From NCBI GenBank assembly GCA_050084985.1, contig JBITNC010000001.1, positions 41,850,001 to 41,914,000 on the forward strand: a DNA stretch of 64,000 nt, given 5' to 3'. Origin of the DNA: Nageia nagi (lineage: Eukaryota > Pinophyta). Position numbers and translations under genes: made by a program. The notes below the pieces were generated by a model, which saw only the letters and a list, made by a program, of their open reading frames with translations, searched no databases and was not told the DNA's origin. This document shows, piece after piece, positions 1-11,083 of this stretch. The stretch's first letter is position 1. Each line of letters opens with the position of its first letter.

Positions 1-171
1 AGACATGGAAATGCAATAAACATATTATAACCTATCAGATATGATCATTTTAATTTTAATCATATTTTGATGTTTGTGTGATTTCTAAATCATGTTTTGA
101 TGATTTTTTTTTTTTTTTTTTAATGATGGAGGGCAACTGCCCCAATGTGATCTATGTATAACATAAGGAGA
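1..171 (-). other. non-coding edge with a near-duplicate 20-bp motif and T18 run
   Basis: There is no coding match on either strand. A motif close to GGGCAACTGCCCCAATGTGA occurs at about 132-151 and again with small changes at about 190-208, the second copy inside the end of the protease ORF. A run of 18 T lies at 104-121. Nothing else is recognised. Confidence 0.4.
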
Positions 172-1659
172 TCAAAAGTAATATGGGGGACGACTGCCCC
201 AATGTGAACGATGTGAAGGAGATTGAATATCCTTATGCAAATAACACAATTCATCATTGTTTAATTGTGTGGAATGTATGTATGTATTTTGTAGATGATG
301 TAAATTGTTATCTATCAATAAAGGTATATCTACTTCAAATTGTCTATCATACATCAAATCATGAAGGGCATGATTTAATTGGTGGCAATGTTTAGTATCA
401 TGCCCAAATTGACGATGATAAACATGATGTCCATACTTATCGTATTTTATTGACTTAGGCTTTAGGTTTTCTTTCATTATATGATCTACCACTCTCTTAG
501 GTTGTTCCAAAGATTTCATTCCATCGATGTGATCATCTTTGGATTTTAATTCCCATCTCATATCTTTATGATTATGCCCTTGCCTAGCAAAGGTGAATGA
601 TGACTTCCCCTTTGAATTTTGCATAGGAGGTTTCATTTTCGATGATTTTGTAATATTATAATGTGAGTATGGATTTTCATCTCTTTGTACACAATGGAGT
701 ACTCCCTCATGAATATATTTTAGACAACCATGAAATGTAGATGGGACACATTCCATTTCTTGAATCCACGGTCTACCTAAACGAATATTATATTGTTCAA
801 TGTTCCCTTCAATAATATATAATGATGTTTGTATCGTCTTACATCCAATGGTAATGGGTAACACTATTGACCCTATTGTTGAACATAAGGCATTATTAAA
901 TGCTTTTATTTGCAATGATGGTAAAGAAATATGAGAGAAAGGAAGATTCAATTTGTGATATGCTGATGTAGATATGATATTGACATCTGACCTTTCATCT
1001 ATTAATATCCTCTTAACAATTCTACCATTTACTTTACCGATGACATGGAGAGGTGGATCTAACCCTTGAAGTCCCTCGTTTGATTGTCTCTCATGGTCAT
1101 AAAAAGAAATAATAGGCTGATGTATCAATGGAGGAACTTGCATTTTGTATTTTTGATTATATGATATATCAATTTGTTTTTCTTGTATGTTTTGAGTTCC
1201 AGTATCAACTCCAACTGTTCTTATAATAGGTTGATTACTTGGATTCCAAGTGGGTGTCACTTGACTGTAATTAGGTACAATAGATATTGTATTTACTTGG
1301 TATGAAGGAAGTGAGTCTTGATAATTTTCTAAATTTTGATTTGAAATAGAAGTATGGTCTTCAACTTCCAAGTTATTATCTTTGATTGAATTTTGAGTTC
1401 TATTTCTCAATGCTAGACAATTTTTTGTACTATGACCTCTTTGATGGTGATAATTACAATACTCATTTTTGTTATATTTTTCTTTTCTCATAATTTTTAT
1501 TTCACCATATTCAATTTTGACCTTCTCAATTATAACTGCCTGAGCAATAACTTCTTCGAGAGTATTATATCGTTGGATTTGTAATATACTAGCTATAGGC
1601 CTTAAACAATTTTGACTGAATAATTTAACTAACTCCTCCTGAAGTAAGGTATAGGGCAT
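172..1659 (-). pseudogene. gypsy gag C-terminus with zinc knuckle and aspartic protease
   Basis: A 495-codon open stretch continues the gag frame after the 1681 stop. Residues 68-81 are a CX2HX4GHX4C zinc knuckle (CNYHHQRGHSTKNC). A retropepsin domain follows near residues 203-315. It keeps the late LGRPWI motif, but the active site reads I-D-E-R-S-D, so the Gly after the catalytic Asp-Glu pair expected in this family is replaced by Arg. Near residues 405-435 is a second knuckle-like stretch with HRQFGHDTKHC. Loss of the active-site Gly suggests a dead protease even if the stop were read through. The ORF ends at 172, with no RT before the window edge. Confidence 0.85.
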
Positions 1660-1680
1660 GCCATAGAGTATATCCCTCCA

Positions 1681-2540
1681 TCATGAAATAAAGTCAACAA
1701 TTGATTCATTCTGAGATTGTTTTAGTTCTACAAGATCTGTAATAGAAGATTCCTCTTTGATATAAATCCTAAAATGTTGTAAGAACAAGTTTGCCAATTG
1801 AGGAAATGAATAAATACTATGTCGTGGCAAATTATTATACCATTCCAAGGCTTGGGCTGCAAGCATCATGGGGAACAAACGTAGCATCAAGACCTCATCA
1901 TTAGAAATTAGGTAATTTGAAAACTTAAACCACCTTAAATGTTCCTTAGGATCCCTATGTCCTGTAAAAGGAATTATCTTAGGCATTTCAAAGTTGTAAG
2001 GTAATTTCTTCTTAGGGACACTTGGATGGATGGGTTCATTGCAAATATTGTCATATGTCAACTTCTTGAACCTTGATATGTTCATTTCTTTATTCATGAA
2101 ATCCTTCATGAAATCTTCTAATTCTTTATCTATCCAACTACCCTGAGGATGTTTTAGGTATCTTCTATGATTGGTGTTTCTTTCTAACTTTAGGTTTGAA
2201 TTATAAGATTCATCATCAGAAGAAGATCTTGACAACAATGAAGATGGTAATGATGGAAGCTTAGAAGGTAAATGATGCCCTAGCATTGGATTTCTAAGAA
2301 TTGTAAATGGTTGTACTTTATTTTGTTGAGACTTCTCATGAAGTAACCAACTATCTCGAACTTCTTGTTTTACCTTATCAAAAATTTGTCGTTATTTGTC
2401 AAGCTCTTGCTTTTCTTTTTCTTTGAGTTCTATATTCTTTTCTTTAAGTTTGGCTTCATCTTCTAACTTATGTTGAACATCTTCATATATTTTACTAAAG
2501 TTTATAGTTTCTTCACAATCTCTCTCTATGTGTTTTCTCT
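1681..2540 (-). pseudogene. gypsy gag, N-terminal coiled coil and capsid-like domain
   Basis: On the minus strand a Lys/Glu-rich, probably coiled-coil segment (about 2540-2300) runs into a Retrotrans_gag-type domain at 2286-1681. Diagnostic features are the ALEWYNNLP motif, the F-L-Q-H-F stretch, and an E-L-K-Q-S-Q-N-E-S-I-V-D-F-I-S ending. There is an in-frame TAA at 2392-2394 and a TGA at 1681-1683. The TGA sits where relatives have an Arg codon (CGA), so one C-to-T change explains it. The frame is continuous across the TGA into the next feature. Gag would form the virus-like particle; this copy cannot make the full protein. Confidence 0.85.
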
Positions 2541-4088
2541 TTGCCTCCAACTCCGCAAAGAGGGTATCTCTCCTACCCTGAATTGTTTAGCTAAAGCTTT
2601 TCTACATTTTTCTTGCGATGAGGGTTTCTCACAGGAGTAAGGATCATAGAAGAACTTGTTTGAGATCTTACATTGAGGAGTTGTTTGTGAGGTTCTTACT
2701 GAATACAAGGTCATTCTATCAAAATCTTCCATACAAGACTTAGCCCTATGAGGTGTTTTTTGATAGGCAGGGTTAGTTATCCTGGCTTGTGAAGAGGGAC
2801 TTTGAGGTTGATAATCTAAACTCTTGAGAGGCAATTCTCTTTGTTGATTAGAGTAAGAGTCTTGATATCTCCATACTTGGTAATTAAGAGGTGATGATAA
2901 TTGCATCCAAGCTTGACTCTTTTGGTTGGCATAAGTTTTTACATCATGCTTTTGTCTCATCTCTTCTTGTCTCATTTTGTCGACAAACTCATTGAAGGTT
3001 TTGTCATGTTGATCGTGAGAAGAACATGCTTGTTGTTGTTTATGGGATTCCCTTTGAAAAATATTCTTAGCTTTTTCATCATAGAAAATATTCCTAAGTA
3101 ATTTATTTGTTGTAGGGCTATCTTCTTTATCACATTCCCAATTTTTCATCAAGCTAGTTTGATATTTTGAAGGTATTTTTAGTGGGTTTGAACAACATTC
3201 ATCCTCATAAAACTTTGTATCATTATCATGATGTGTTGTTTCCTCACATGGATGTTCATTCCTAAGCTCATGTGTGTTAGCTTTGGAAATTTTTTTTTTA
3301 TATTTTTCATTTCTTTGTGATTGAAATTCTTGAGATTCAATAATACAATCTATGGATTTTTTAATTCTTATGTAAGGCTCTCCAATTTTTACTTGTGATG
3401 AGAGTGAACAAGTTTCATCCTTGAACTCAAGAATATCATGAGATTCATGGGAATCAATAGAAGGTCTTGTAGCCTCAAGAAGGGGAGGAGAATGAAATTG
3501 CAATTCTGAAGAATGCTCTGAAAGATCCTCAAGATTCATGTCAAACTCCTCTTCTTTAATATCATATTCCTCCCAAGGTTGGGGTGAAGACATCAAGGTA
3601 TCTAACTCTAGGAGGTCATATGATTTAGCATAGGATGTTGCATAAAGGCCTTTGGCATTAATACTCGATTCATCCCTTAGCAAATTGGATTCATTAGGTT
3701 CGATAGTCTCAAAAGGGGATGCACAACAAGATTTTAATTTGATGAGATGTGTTGATGAGTTTTCAATCTTTATGATGGGCTCATTATTTTCAATGTCAAA
3801 CTCATCCCATGATGATGGCTAAGGAATGGAAGAAATACACTCTAGCTCTTCATGGGATCTAACAAGGCTTTTTGAGGATTGAAGAAGAGGTATAGTACAT
3901 TGTTCTATTTCTGCTAAGTATGATAAAAGCTTTTCAATGTCAATATAAAAATCATTCTTCATGACCTTTGAAGTAGAATAAGTATCTAAGGTTGACTTGG
4001 CAATATGTGAACATAGTCTTTGTATTTTTGGTTTTATTTTGATAGAAAAAGGAACATAATTTAAAAGTGCAACCAAGACAAACCTCAT
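2540..4088 (-). pseudogene. long acidic pre-gag ORF of the Tat-like element
   Basis: A reading frame runs from about 4088 to about 2580 on the minus strand, broken by TAG at 3819-3821 and otherwise open for about 385 codons from 3683. The product is hydrophilic and rich in Ser, Glu and Asp, with no family I recognise. It has an internal repeat: the part around the 3819 stop (W-D-E-F-D and an ELECISS-like stretch) resembles the part near 3550-3620 (W-E-E-Y-D, LELDTL). Near 2575-2590 the frame appears to shift by one base into a Lys/Glu-rich coiled-coil-like stretch that leads into gag. The position fits the extra ORF known upstream of gag in Ogre/Tat elements, or an unusually long gag N-terminus. 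Confidence 0.6.
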
Positions 4089-4299
4089 AATGATAAAATT
4101 CCTTTAAGGCCTTATGAAATGCATTTAAACAAGTAAAATACATTTCTGCATACTACCCTCCCAAACATTCATGTCCATTTATTTATCTTATTTTAATGTG
4201 ATGCAATCAAAGTTTATTTTAAGTGAATCTTGACCTTAATAAACCCAGTTGTTATTTTTAATTATAATGTGATTCATTATCCAACCTCTTAATGATGTT

Positions 4300-4920
4300 C
4301 ATTAGCTCCTTCCAGCTGTGGAAGTCTTATATGTGATAAATTCCCTCTTCTTACTAGTCACATATCTCTTCAACCTCCAATGGAGTGGTAAGAGCAGACT
4401 TAGTAAAAAGCCATTAAGTGTAGATAAATTAATTAAGTGAGGTTCAATTACTCCTCCAAGAGTCACCTCCCTTCGACCTCCAATGGAGTGGTAAGGGCAG
4501 ACCACTTTAAGAGTGTTAATGTGAAGTATATTTTCAAATAAAATGTGCATAAATTTTACCTCTTTCACTTAACTTATTTCTGATCACTTAGGCTCGCTTG
4601 AAGCGCAAAAGTGAGAGCATACTTTGTTAAGTGAAAGTACTTAGTGTATTCGAATCCCTCCAATTCATTAACCTTTTAATATGATTTACGCTACCAAAAA
4701 CCCGATTTATTTTCCTTAAGTTCATTCCAAATTAAATGTGATTCATTTACTCCTTCCAATTGTGGAAGTATTATGTGTAAGTAAATTAACCAAATTAATG
4801 ATAATGTGAATGTGAAAGAAAAGAAGAGTTAATTACTCCTTCTTATCAAGTCTATTCTGGTCACCTTAGATCGCACGAAGTGCAAAGGGAGAGCATGAGT
4901 AGACAAGATAAAAAGTATTA
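4300..4920 (-). repeat. duplicated modules in the leader before the first ORF
   Basis: No coding content. Three short modules each occur twice, diverged. A module with CTCCTTCCA and TGTGGAAGT lies near 4306 and 4750. CCTCCAATGGAGTGGTAAG lies near 4375 and 4479. A module with CACTTAG or CACCTTAG, then GCAAA and GAGAGCAT lies near 4588 and 4860. The leader looks built from repeated tandem duplication. Sequence 4921-5129 is plain AT-rich with nothing recognised. Confidence 0.6.
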
Positions 4921-5129
4921 ATGTGTACGTACCCTTCACCCAAAACATGAAAGTAAATACATAGCATTATACATAAAATAAATTAATAAAAAATATGCAT
5001 TTAATCTTTTCTACCCATTCCTATATGCATTCTAGGCAAAGAAATCACACTCAATAGTACCCTTAAATTTATTTTATACATTTTTCATTTTCCAAAAGTA
5101 GTAAAAGAGACAAAAACGACCTGGAGTCT

Positions 5130-5270
5130 GAGTCGCTGGTGTTTAGACAGTGAACGCTGGTGTTTGTATTGAGTCGCTAATGTTTGATTACAGTCACTGG
5201 CATTCGATTTGTGAAATGCTAGCATTCCTTCTGAGTCGCTGGCGTCTGATTCCAGTCGCTGGCATTTCTA
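5130..5270 (-). repeat. 20-bp-period GC-rich array in the leader
   Basis: Seven degenerate units with cores near 5133, 5154, 5173, 5193, 5214, 5234 and 5254. The best conserved read GTCGCTGG followed by TG, CG or CA and then TTT or TCT. The spacing of 19-21 bp matches the array inside the LTR, but this copy lies between the primer site and the first ORF. It would therefore be in the untranslated leader of the genomic RNA. Confidence 0.8.
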
Positions 5271-5394
5271 CAACAGATTTCCTGAAGTGCACAGAATGCA
5301 AAATTTGAAGTTAATTCATGGAGAAATTCAAATAACCAGAAAATAGAAAGGTAAAATCATTTTAAAACAAAAAACTTCCCTATCAATAACGGAA

Positions 5395-5414
5395 GGGCCC
5401 TCCTTCTAGCACCA
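5395..5414 (-). other. primer binding site of the Tat-like element
   Basis: On the minus strand TGGTGCTAGAAGGAGGGCCC starts three bases after the LTR end. It has the TGG start expected of a tRNA 3' end complement, and it resembles primer-site regions I know from plant Tat-type gypsy elements. I have not assigned the tRNA. Confidence 0.65.
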
Positions 5415-5417
5415 GAA

Positions 5418-6284
5418 TGTTACAATGAAAATAGAGCTAGAATGTAGAATAACATAAAATACACTTATTCTTAGATTTTCACTGAACCTCAAATTATACA
5501 AAATAGATAAAAATGCTATAATTATGAATTGGTATTGATTTTCAGCTCAAACTACAATTTGCCCTTGGAAGGGACTTTTACAAATGCCATTTGCCAAAAT
5601 GAAGGTATTAGATCTTCATTGTTTTGATTTGCTTGCTTCTCTCCTTGATATGGATAACCTATAAATCCTACACACATGCAAAAGACAATAACATCAAAGC
5701 ATCTATGTATAACATGTATTGAATTGAAACTAGCATAAAATAATAAAAGGTATGAGCTCACAAGATTTTGGCAACATTACCCTACTTCAAAAATGGGTCA
5801 AGATCCCCCCTCATTTGCTTTGTGTTAGCTTGTAATTATAGCTTTTGGATGAGATGTTTCAAGGCTGGTAAGAGGAAGTGAACAGCCACCGTAGGTCGTA
5901 ACTGACCCCCTCTATCCACATCATCTTGGAAAGTTGAAACGTTTCAACTTTCCCTCACTATTTTGGTGTATTTTCAGCTGTTACAGAGTCGCTGGCGACT
6001 AGAATACGGACGCTGGCGACTGGCTCAAAACGCTGGCGTTTGGCTCAAAACACCGACGTTTGTTTTGGGTCACCGGCGACTGGTTAACAATTTTATAACA
6101 ATATTAAAATGATCACCAAATAGTCAATTTTTATCGAAAAGGGGTCATGTGACCACTCGTTTTGCATGTACTCGATGAGAGCTATCCAATAATGGAGTTT
6201 TCAATCTTATTTGAGGCTTGTATAAAGAGTTATGATTATTACAATGTTTACTAGTTAACAAGGGGACATTTTTAGGTGTCTACA
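5418..6284 (-). repeat. 5' LTR of the Tat-like element
   Basis: On the minus strand the segment begins TGTAGACACC and ends GTAACA, so it has TG...CA ends. A primer-binding-like sequence follows three bases later. It is 867 bp long. The partner LTR lies outside the window, so the boundaries rest on the terminal dinucleotides and the adjacent primer site. A 20-bp-period GC-rich array lies inside it at 5986-6084. The first base outside is 6285, which joins a plus-strand gag relic. Confidence 0.75.
5986..6084 (-). repeat. 20-bp-period GC-rich array inside the LTR
   Basis: Five degenerate units with cores near 5990, 6011, 6031, 6051 and 6071, spaced 20-21 bp. The core is CGCTGGCG followed by ACT or TTTGG. 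The first unit contains GTCGCTGGCGAC, whose arms GTCGC and GCGAC are perfect inverted repeats. The array stands out against AT-rich flanks, and the same core recurs in the leader at 5130-5270. Confidence 0.8.
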
Positions 6285-6294
6285 CAGTGTATAA

Positions 6295-7790
6295 GTGGAT
6301 GTTACAAAGTCCTTGAATGAAATGACCATCAAGGATGATGATAAGGAAAGTGATGATGATTTTGAACACCTAATTCTTAATCTTGCACATTACAATACAA
6401 GTACACTTCCTAATAAAAGTAAGGGTATTTTGATTAATAAAGAAATTGTAGTAGATGTTAAAAAACAACTTGCTACTATGATTGATAATTCCTATAATTG
6501 AACAAGCTAATGAGGAACAATAATTAGATTTTTTGTTGGAATTGGTTGATAGGCTTGAACATGAACAAACAAATAGAATATGACCATTTGTGCCACTCAA
6601 GGAAAAAGAACTTAGCGATGCAAACAAATATTCCTCTCAAATTAACTATGTACCATCATAAACCCCTTCGCCACCCCCTAAGGATAATATACCTATAGTT
6701 CAAACTCAGCAGCCAATATTAAATAAGGGAAAAATAATAGATGAAAGAATTGAAAAATTAGAAAGAGTTTTGCTTGATGATGATGAAGATGATTTCTCAT
6801 TTTGTTTAAAATGTCCATTGACTGATAAAATTGTTTCTAAAGTGCTTGTGGTAAGAATATTATCAAATTTACAAAATTTGATGGTTTGCAAGATCCAAAA
6901 ATGCATATTAGAAAATTTCAAGAAGAAGTTATGAAATATATTCATGATAAAGATATGCTTGTAAAATTATTTTCAAGTAGTTTAAAAGATGATGCATTGA
7001 AATGGTATTTTAGTCTTCCTGAAAAAAGCATTGATAAATATGAAGATTAGATATATCAAATATTGAGGAACTTTAGATGTAATATTGTAGAAAAAGTTCA
7101 ATTCAAATATTTGTGCAAAATTAAGCAATTGCCTAACCAATCTTTGTTTGATTTTTTGAAAATATGGAAAGAAACTACAAATAAGATTATGTGCTTGAGA
7201 AATATTTAAGTGATAATTTTGCAAATGCTTTATTACCTAATCATAAATTATTAATTATCTTTAATCATGATTTGACATTGGTTGCAATGATAGATATCTT
7301 ATTTAAAAAAGAAGATTGCATAAAGAAACTTTATAATATACACTCTAAAAAATCACAAGGGTATGAAAAGAAAGCTAAATCTTGGTATATGAAAAGAAAT
7401 AAAAAGTTGCCATCACTAATGGTGATAGAAGAAACAATAGACCACAAAGAAATTTTATAAGGTTAACTGATATTGTTGATAATATTCTCAATACATTACT
7501 AAAAGAAGAGCTTATTAATCTTCCACAATGGTTCAACATCACTTTCCTAATGGTGTTCCTAAAAATTATAGGTATGAAGAATTTTTTAATTATCATAGGA
7601 CACCAAGGCACCTAATAAGAAATACCAAGGTCTTAGGAAACATCATTCAAGACTTCATTGAAAAAAAAGTAATTCGGATAGATGATATTTACAAATCCAT
7701 TATCCAATGCAACTCAACAAACATGAGGACTCATTGGTTTTATAAGTACTTCAAATTACATGGATTATTATTTTTCTAATAAATATGGAT
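6295..7790 (+). pseudogene. gypsy gag relic
   Basis: An acidic N-terminal stretch (6295-6500) leads to a Retrotrans_gag-like region (about 6850-7210) with F-D-G-L-Q-D-P, LKWYFSLPEKS and a Q-L-P-N-Q-S-L-F-D-F-L ending. TAG at 7048-7050 interrupts it, and the frame changes near 7200. A basic linker follows, then at 7528-7650 a degraded knuckle region: the Y-H...H spacing remains, but the Cys positions are now Phe or Thr. The layout parallels the gag at 25703-26920, including the I-L segment before the knuckle. It cannot make a working Gag. Confidence 0.7.
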
Positions 7791-8400
7791 GCCAAAAATA
7801 GTGGCACCAAGTGAAATAGATCTAGGATAAAGTACAAAATAAAAAAGACTATGACATAAACACTGCTAATGGCATCCAAACTTGCTTTGATGCTACCAAT
7901 GATGTGAAATATACTACTAGGAAGGAACATATTTTTGTACTTTCCTTCATCAAATGCATATAGGTTGCTAAATCATCCCAAGTATGCAATATTATTTCCT
8001 AAAATAAAAAAATTTAATTTATAATGTATGATAGATAGGTTATTGTGTGGGGGAAATGTGTATATTTCATGATCATAAGGCATAATTTACTAGTTTATTG
8101 TTCTTTAGGCATTTTCTGAACAACTCACACCTCTAGTGATGTTCATCCTACTTATACATTGCTAATAATGTACATTTCCCAAACCAAAATGTAAACCAAT
8201 AGTATATCCTCTATTTATAAAGTTTATTGAATTATTTTAAGGTGTGTGTACTAAATTTCAAGTTAGTTAAAAGAAAAAAAAAAAAAAGGATTGTATTCAT
8301 TTTTCGTAAAATTGTCAATTTTGAAATTGAAATATGTATCTTGCTTTAGGACTTCATTTTTATGGTTTATTGTTAATTCAAAAATTACAAGAGCACAAAT
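7791..8400. other. non-coding AT-rich stretch
   Basis: No coding similarity is seen on either strand. It lies between the gag relic and the PMD relic and is presumably internal non-coding sequence of the same element. A short A15-like run lies near 8273-8287. Confidence 0.4.
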
Positions 8401-8482
8401 ATTGAGCAACTAGATCATTCATCCATAACACAAAGCATAAAACTTAACACATTCATCTAAAAACTGTAAACAAGAAATGGAA

Positions 8483-8484
<2 letters not shown>

Positions 8485-8534
<50 letters not shown>
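8485..8534. repeat. (AT)25 microsatellite
   Basis: An uninterrupted alternating AT run of 50 bp, next to the 3' end of the minus-strand PMD relic. Confidence 0.97.
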
Positions 8535-8536
<2 letters not shown>

Positions 8537-8559
8537 AAAAGGTGGATCCATGTCCATGA

Positions 8560-10370
8560 TACAATATAGTGGCATGCACTACTACCACTTCTTCCTACCT
8601 TGCTAATCCTAGGTATTCTCCTACTACCACTACTAGGACATGAAAAAGAGACACTTGCTAATATGTCACTACTATTAATACCATGAGTGGCCATCAATGC
8701 CTTGGCCCTCTCATACTTGCTCCTAAGTACTACAATGTCATTATCCTTCTTCTCTATCTTTTCCATCAAACTCTATATGAATTCCCATTATTCATTAGGT
8801 GGAGGTATATCCACCCTCTCTTGTAGCATCTACATGTATTGCTCCATGGAGGCTATCTGGGTGTCCCTCATAGCAAGTTTTGACTATAGACTAGACATCT
8901 ATGCTTGTAATCCTAGAACCATGATCTCAATAGGCTTTAGCCTCTTGATCTCAACCTCTAAGGTTGCAAGCTATGTGTCTCTCTCTCATGCAAGACATAA
9001 AAATATCAAAATTAGTCTCTTAATTAAAAAAAAGATTGAACATGCTAATCAATAACTATAAAATAATTACATATGGCCACTAAGGGCATAGCATGGGGAT
9101 GTTGTGCATGGGATTATCCACCTATTGAGGGTCCTTATTTTATGATTCTTTAGATGCTAGTGCTGCATCCTCCTCCTCCTCATCCTTCATACCCAAGGGG
9201 GATGTATGTATTTTCTCCCATCATTCCATGAATCCTCTAGCATTATTAAGTTTTATGGATATTTTTATTGTTGCATCATGTACTCTGGGCTCCTCCTAGG
9301 TCAACCTCCATGCTAGAATAATCTACACTCCTAGTGGAACATCCTTGTACATCATGTACCTCATGTAGTATATTGGGGTAGGTGGGATCCCTTGTTGGAT
9401 CTCGAACTAATGAAGTACTTGATAGGGAAAATAGGGCTCCACTAGCTTACTCCATGTCTGGTAGAAATATTCCTACCTTACACAGACAAGCTGGTGGGTA
9501 TCATCTTCCTACACATAGTCTGCATATGATACCCATACCATATCCTTGGGTTAAATTCCATCCATCTCTCTCTACATCACCTCCAAACTTTGTGGGTACA
9601 TATACTCTAGTGCTTGTGACACCCAACATGTTAGGGTAATGTCTAAGGGATCAACTCTCACCCTCTACAATCCTATGGCATGAATGATAGCAATATTCTC
9701 ATAAGCCCACACTTCTAGAAGGCCTACATGTGCTATGGTGATGTTGAACTTGTCAACACTCATAAAATTGAACAAATCCTTATAAAGTTGGGCTAGTACC
9801 AACAAAGCCTAAGAAAATTATGTCCCCCATACATAAATATCCTATAGAATCCACACTAGACCAAGTGCAAAGGAAGATACACTCTTATTTAGACATAGAT
9901 AAGTAGCAATGATGGAGGTGATGTATATCCTTAAATATTGTATAAGTGAAGAAAATTTGTAGGCCTCAACTAAGTAGGTAGTCCAATAATCCCAATCATG
10001 GTACTCCTCTCCTATCAACCATAGGGAGAGCAACTCCCTCTCACTATTTTAAAATAATTTATCTTGGTACACAAGCTGACCCCAAATAGGAATACCCCAT
10101 ATATTATAAATATTGAGAAAGGTAATGCTCATTTCACCTAGGGGAAGATGAAATGAGTTGGTGTATGGATCTCATCTCTCAGCCAAAGTGGTGAGAAGGG
10201 GTCGATCATGTTGGATATGCCTAGCAACTACTAAATCTCCCAAGCTTGAGTGCATAAGGATTTTATATTTATGGTTGGTCCTTTTCCATCCCTACGCATT
10301 CTTCAATGCTTCCATGGACATGGGTTTTCCTCTAACTAACCTTCCTATCCTATAAAAATAAATAAGAATC
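8560..10370 (-). pseudogene. plant mobile domain (PMD) pseudogene, old copy
   Basis: On the minus strand, fragments spread over several frames match the better PMD copy at 27301-29626 in the same order. First comes AERWDPYTNSFHLPLGEM near 10100-10160, against ERWDPNSNTFHLPTGEI in the other copy. Next is VLAQLYKDL followed by LEVWAYENIAI near 9690-9830, against ILAQLYHDL and LQVWAYEHITI. A coiled-coil tail lies near 8690-9010. PMD (aminotransferase-like, PF10536) occurs in the Arabidopsis MAIN/MAIL proteins and in transposable elements. The copy has many stops, and the acidic C-terminal region is not recognisable. A possible acceptor (TTTTTATAG) precedes the first exon-like segment near 10360. 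Confidence 0.75.
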
Positions 10371-10375
10371 ACTAT

Positions 10376-11039
10376 TTTAATCAAATCTAGTGAAGGTAAA
10401 AATAAAATAAATAAATAAATTATAGGTAAGTGAAAAATGCAAGGCCAAGGTTTTAAAATGCTATAAAATTCTTTCCAAAAATAAAAAATAACACATGAAA
10501 TCTTATCATATGCTCAAAAGGAAGGTTTTGCAAGTATTCAACCACATGCCCCCTTCTCCTAGACAAGGGCCTCTCCATTGTCCACCAATCCTGATCTACC
10601 ATATCATATGAAAAAGAAAATTCCAACAACTAGGCATAAATTGCACTATGAAGTCAACTAATCAGCTAGTGAGGAGGATAATAGAGAATCACCAAGTTGG
10701 AATAAAAAGGCCAATAGTAATAGTGCTCCACATGGCATGCCCAATAGTGATAAGATAAGAACAAAAGTGAAAAAAAGCCAATGTTAACCACCCCCTTTTT
10801 GTTCATGTTTTGTCCTAAACCCTAGTAAGTAAATACTCTTTTTCCAAGGTCGGGTATAATGCTCCAAATATGATGCTTAAAAGGGGAAAACTATACAAAA
10901 ATGTTTTAATTTCCATTTGCTTCTTTTTTAAAAAATATTTTGCTATATTCACACCATCAATAGTGTGCAAGAAGTGAAACTGAAGTTCAATCTATTGCAT
11001 GCTAGTTCAAAATGGTAAAAGTGGTAAGCTTGAATGATA
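10376..11039. other. non-coding stretch between two relics
   Basis: AT-rich, with A-rich simple sequence near 10395-10420. No coding similarity was found on either strand. It holds the unknown boundary between the gag/PMD relic and the gypsy relic to the right. Confidence 0.4.
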
Positions 11040-11083
11040 ATATTATGAATTAATGATCTTTACTTACTTTACTAGGATCTATA

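Larger units (their letters stand above)
1..6284 (-). mobile_element. Tat-like Ty3/gypsy LTR retrotransposon, 5' part
   Basis: Read on the minus strand, this is the 5' portion of an LTR retrotransposon: LTR (6284 to 5418), primer binding site, a leader of about 1.3 kb, a long pre-gag ORF, gag with zinc knuckle, and an aspartic protease. It runs off the left edge before any reverse transcriptase appears. An extra ORF upstream of gag and an LTR starting TGTAGACACC suggest the Tat/Ogre branch of plant gypsy elements; this is inferred, since RT is not visible. At least three in-frame stops and one frameshift show that it is dead. Confidence 0.8.
6285..10375 (+). mobile_element. ancient relic: gypsy gag (+) followed by antisense PMD gene (-)
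   Basis: A plus-strand gypsy gag relic (6295-7790) is followed by a minus-strand plant-mobile-domain pseudogene (8560-10370), with no protease, RT or integrase between. Order, orientation and approximate spacing match the well-preserved element at 24759-32440. I therefore read this as an old member of the same kind of non-autonomous element. No LTRs are recognisable; the left side abuts the LTR that ends at 6284. Many stops and shifts affect both genes. Confidence 0.6.

Noticed and set aside
8687-9055. 122-codon plus-strand frame with hydrophobic stretches
   Set aside because: Antisense of the coiled-coil tail of the PMD relic; the minus strand has the homologous signal.
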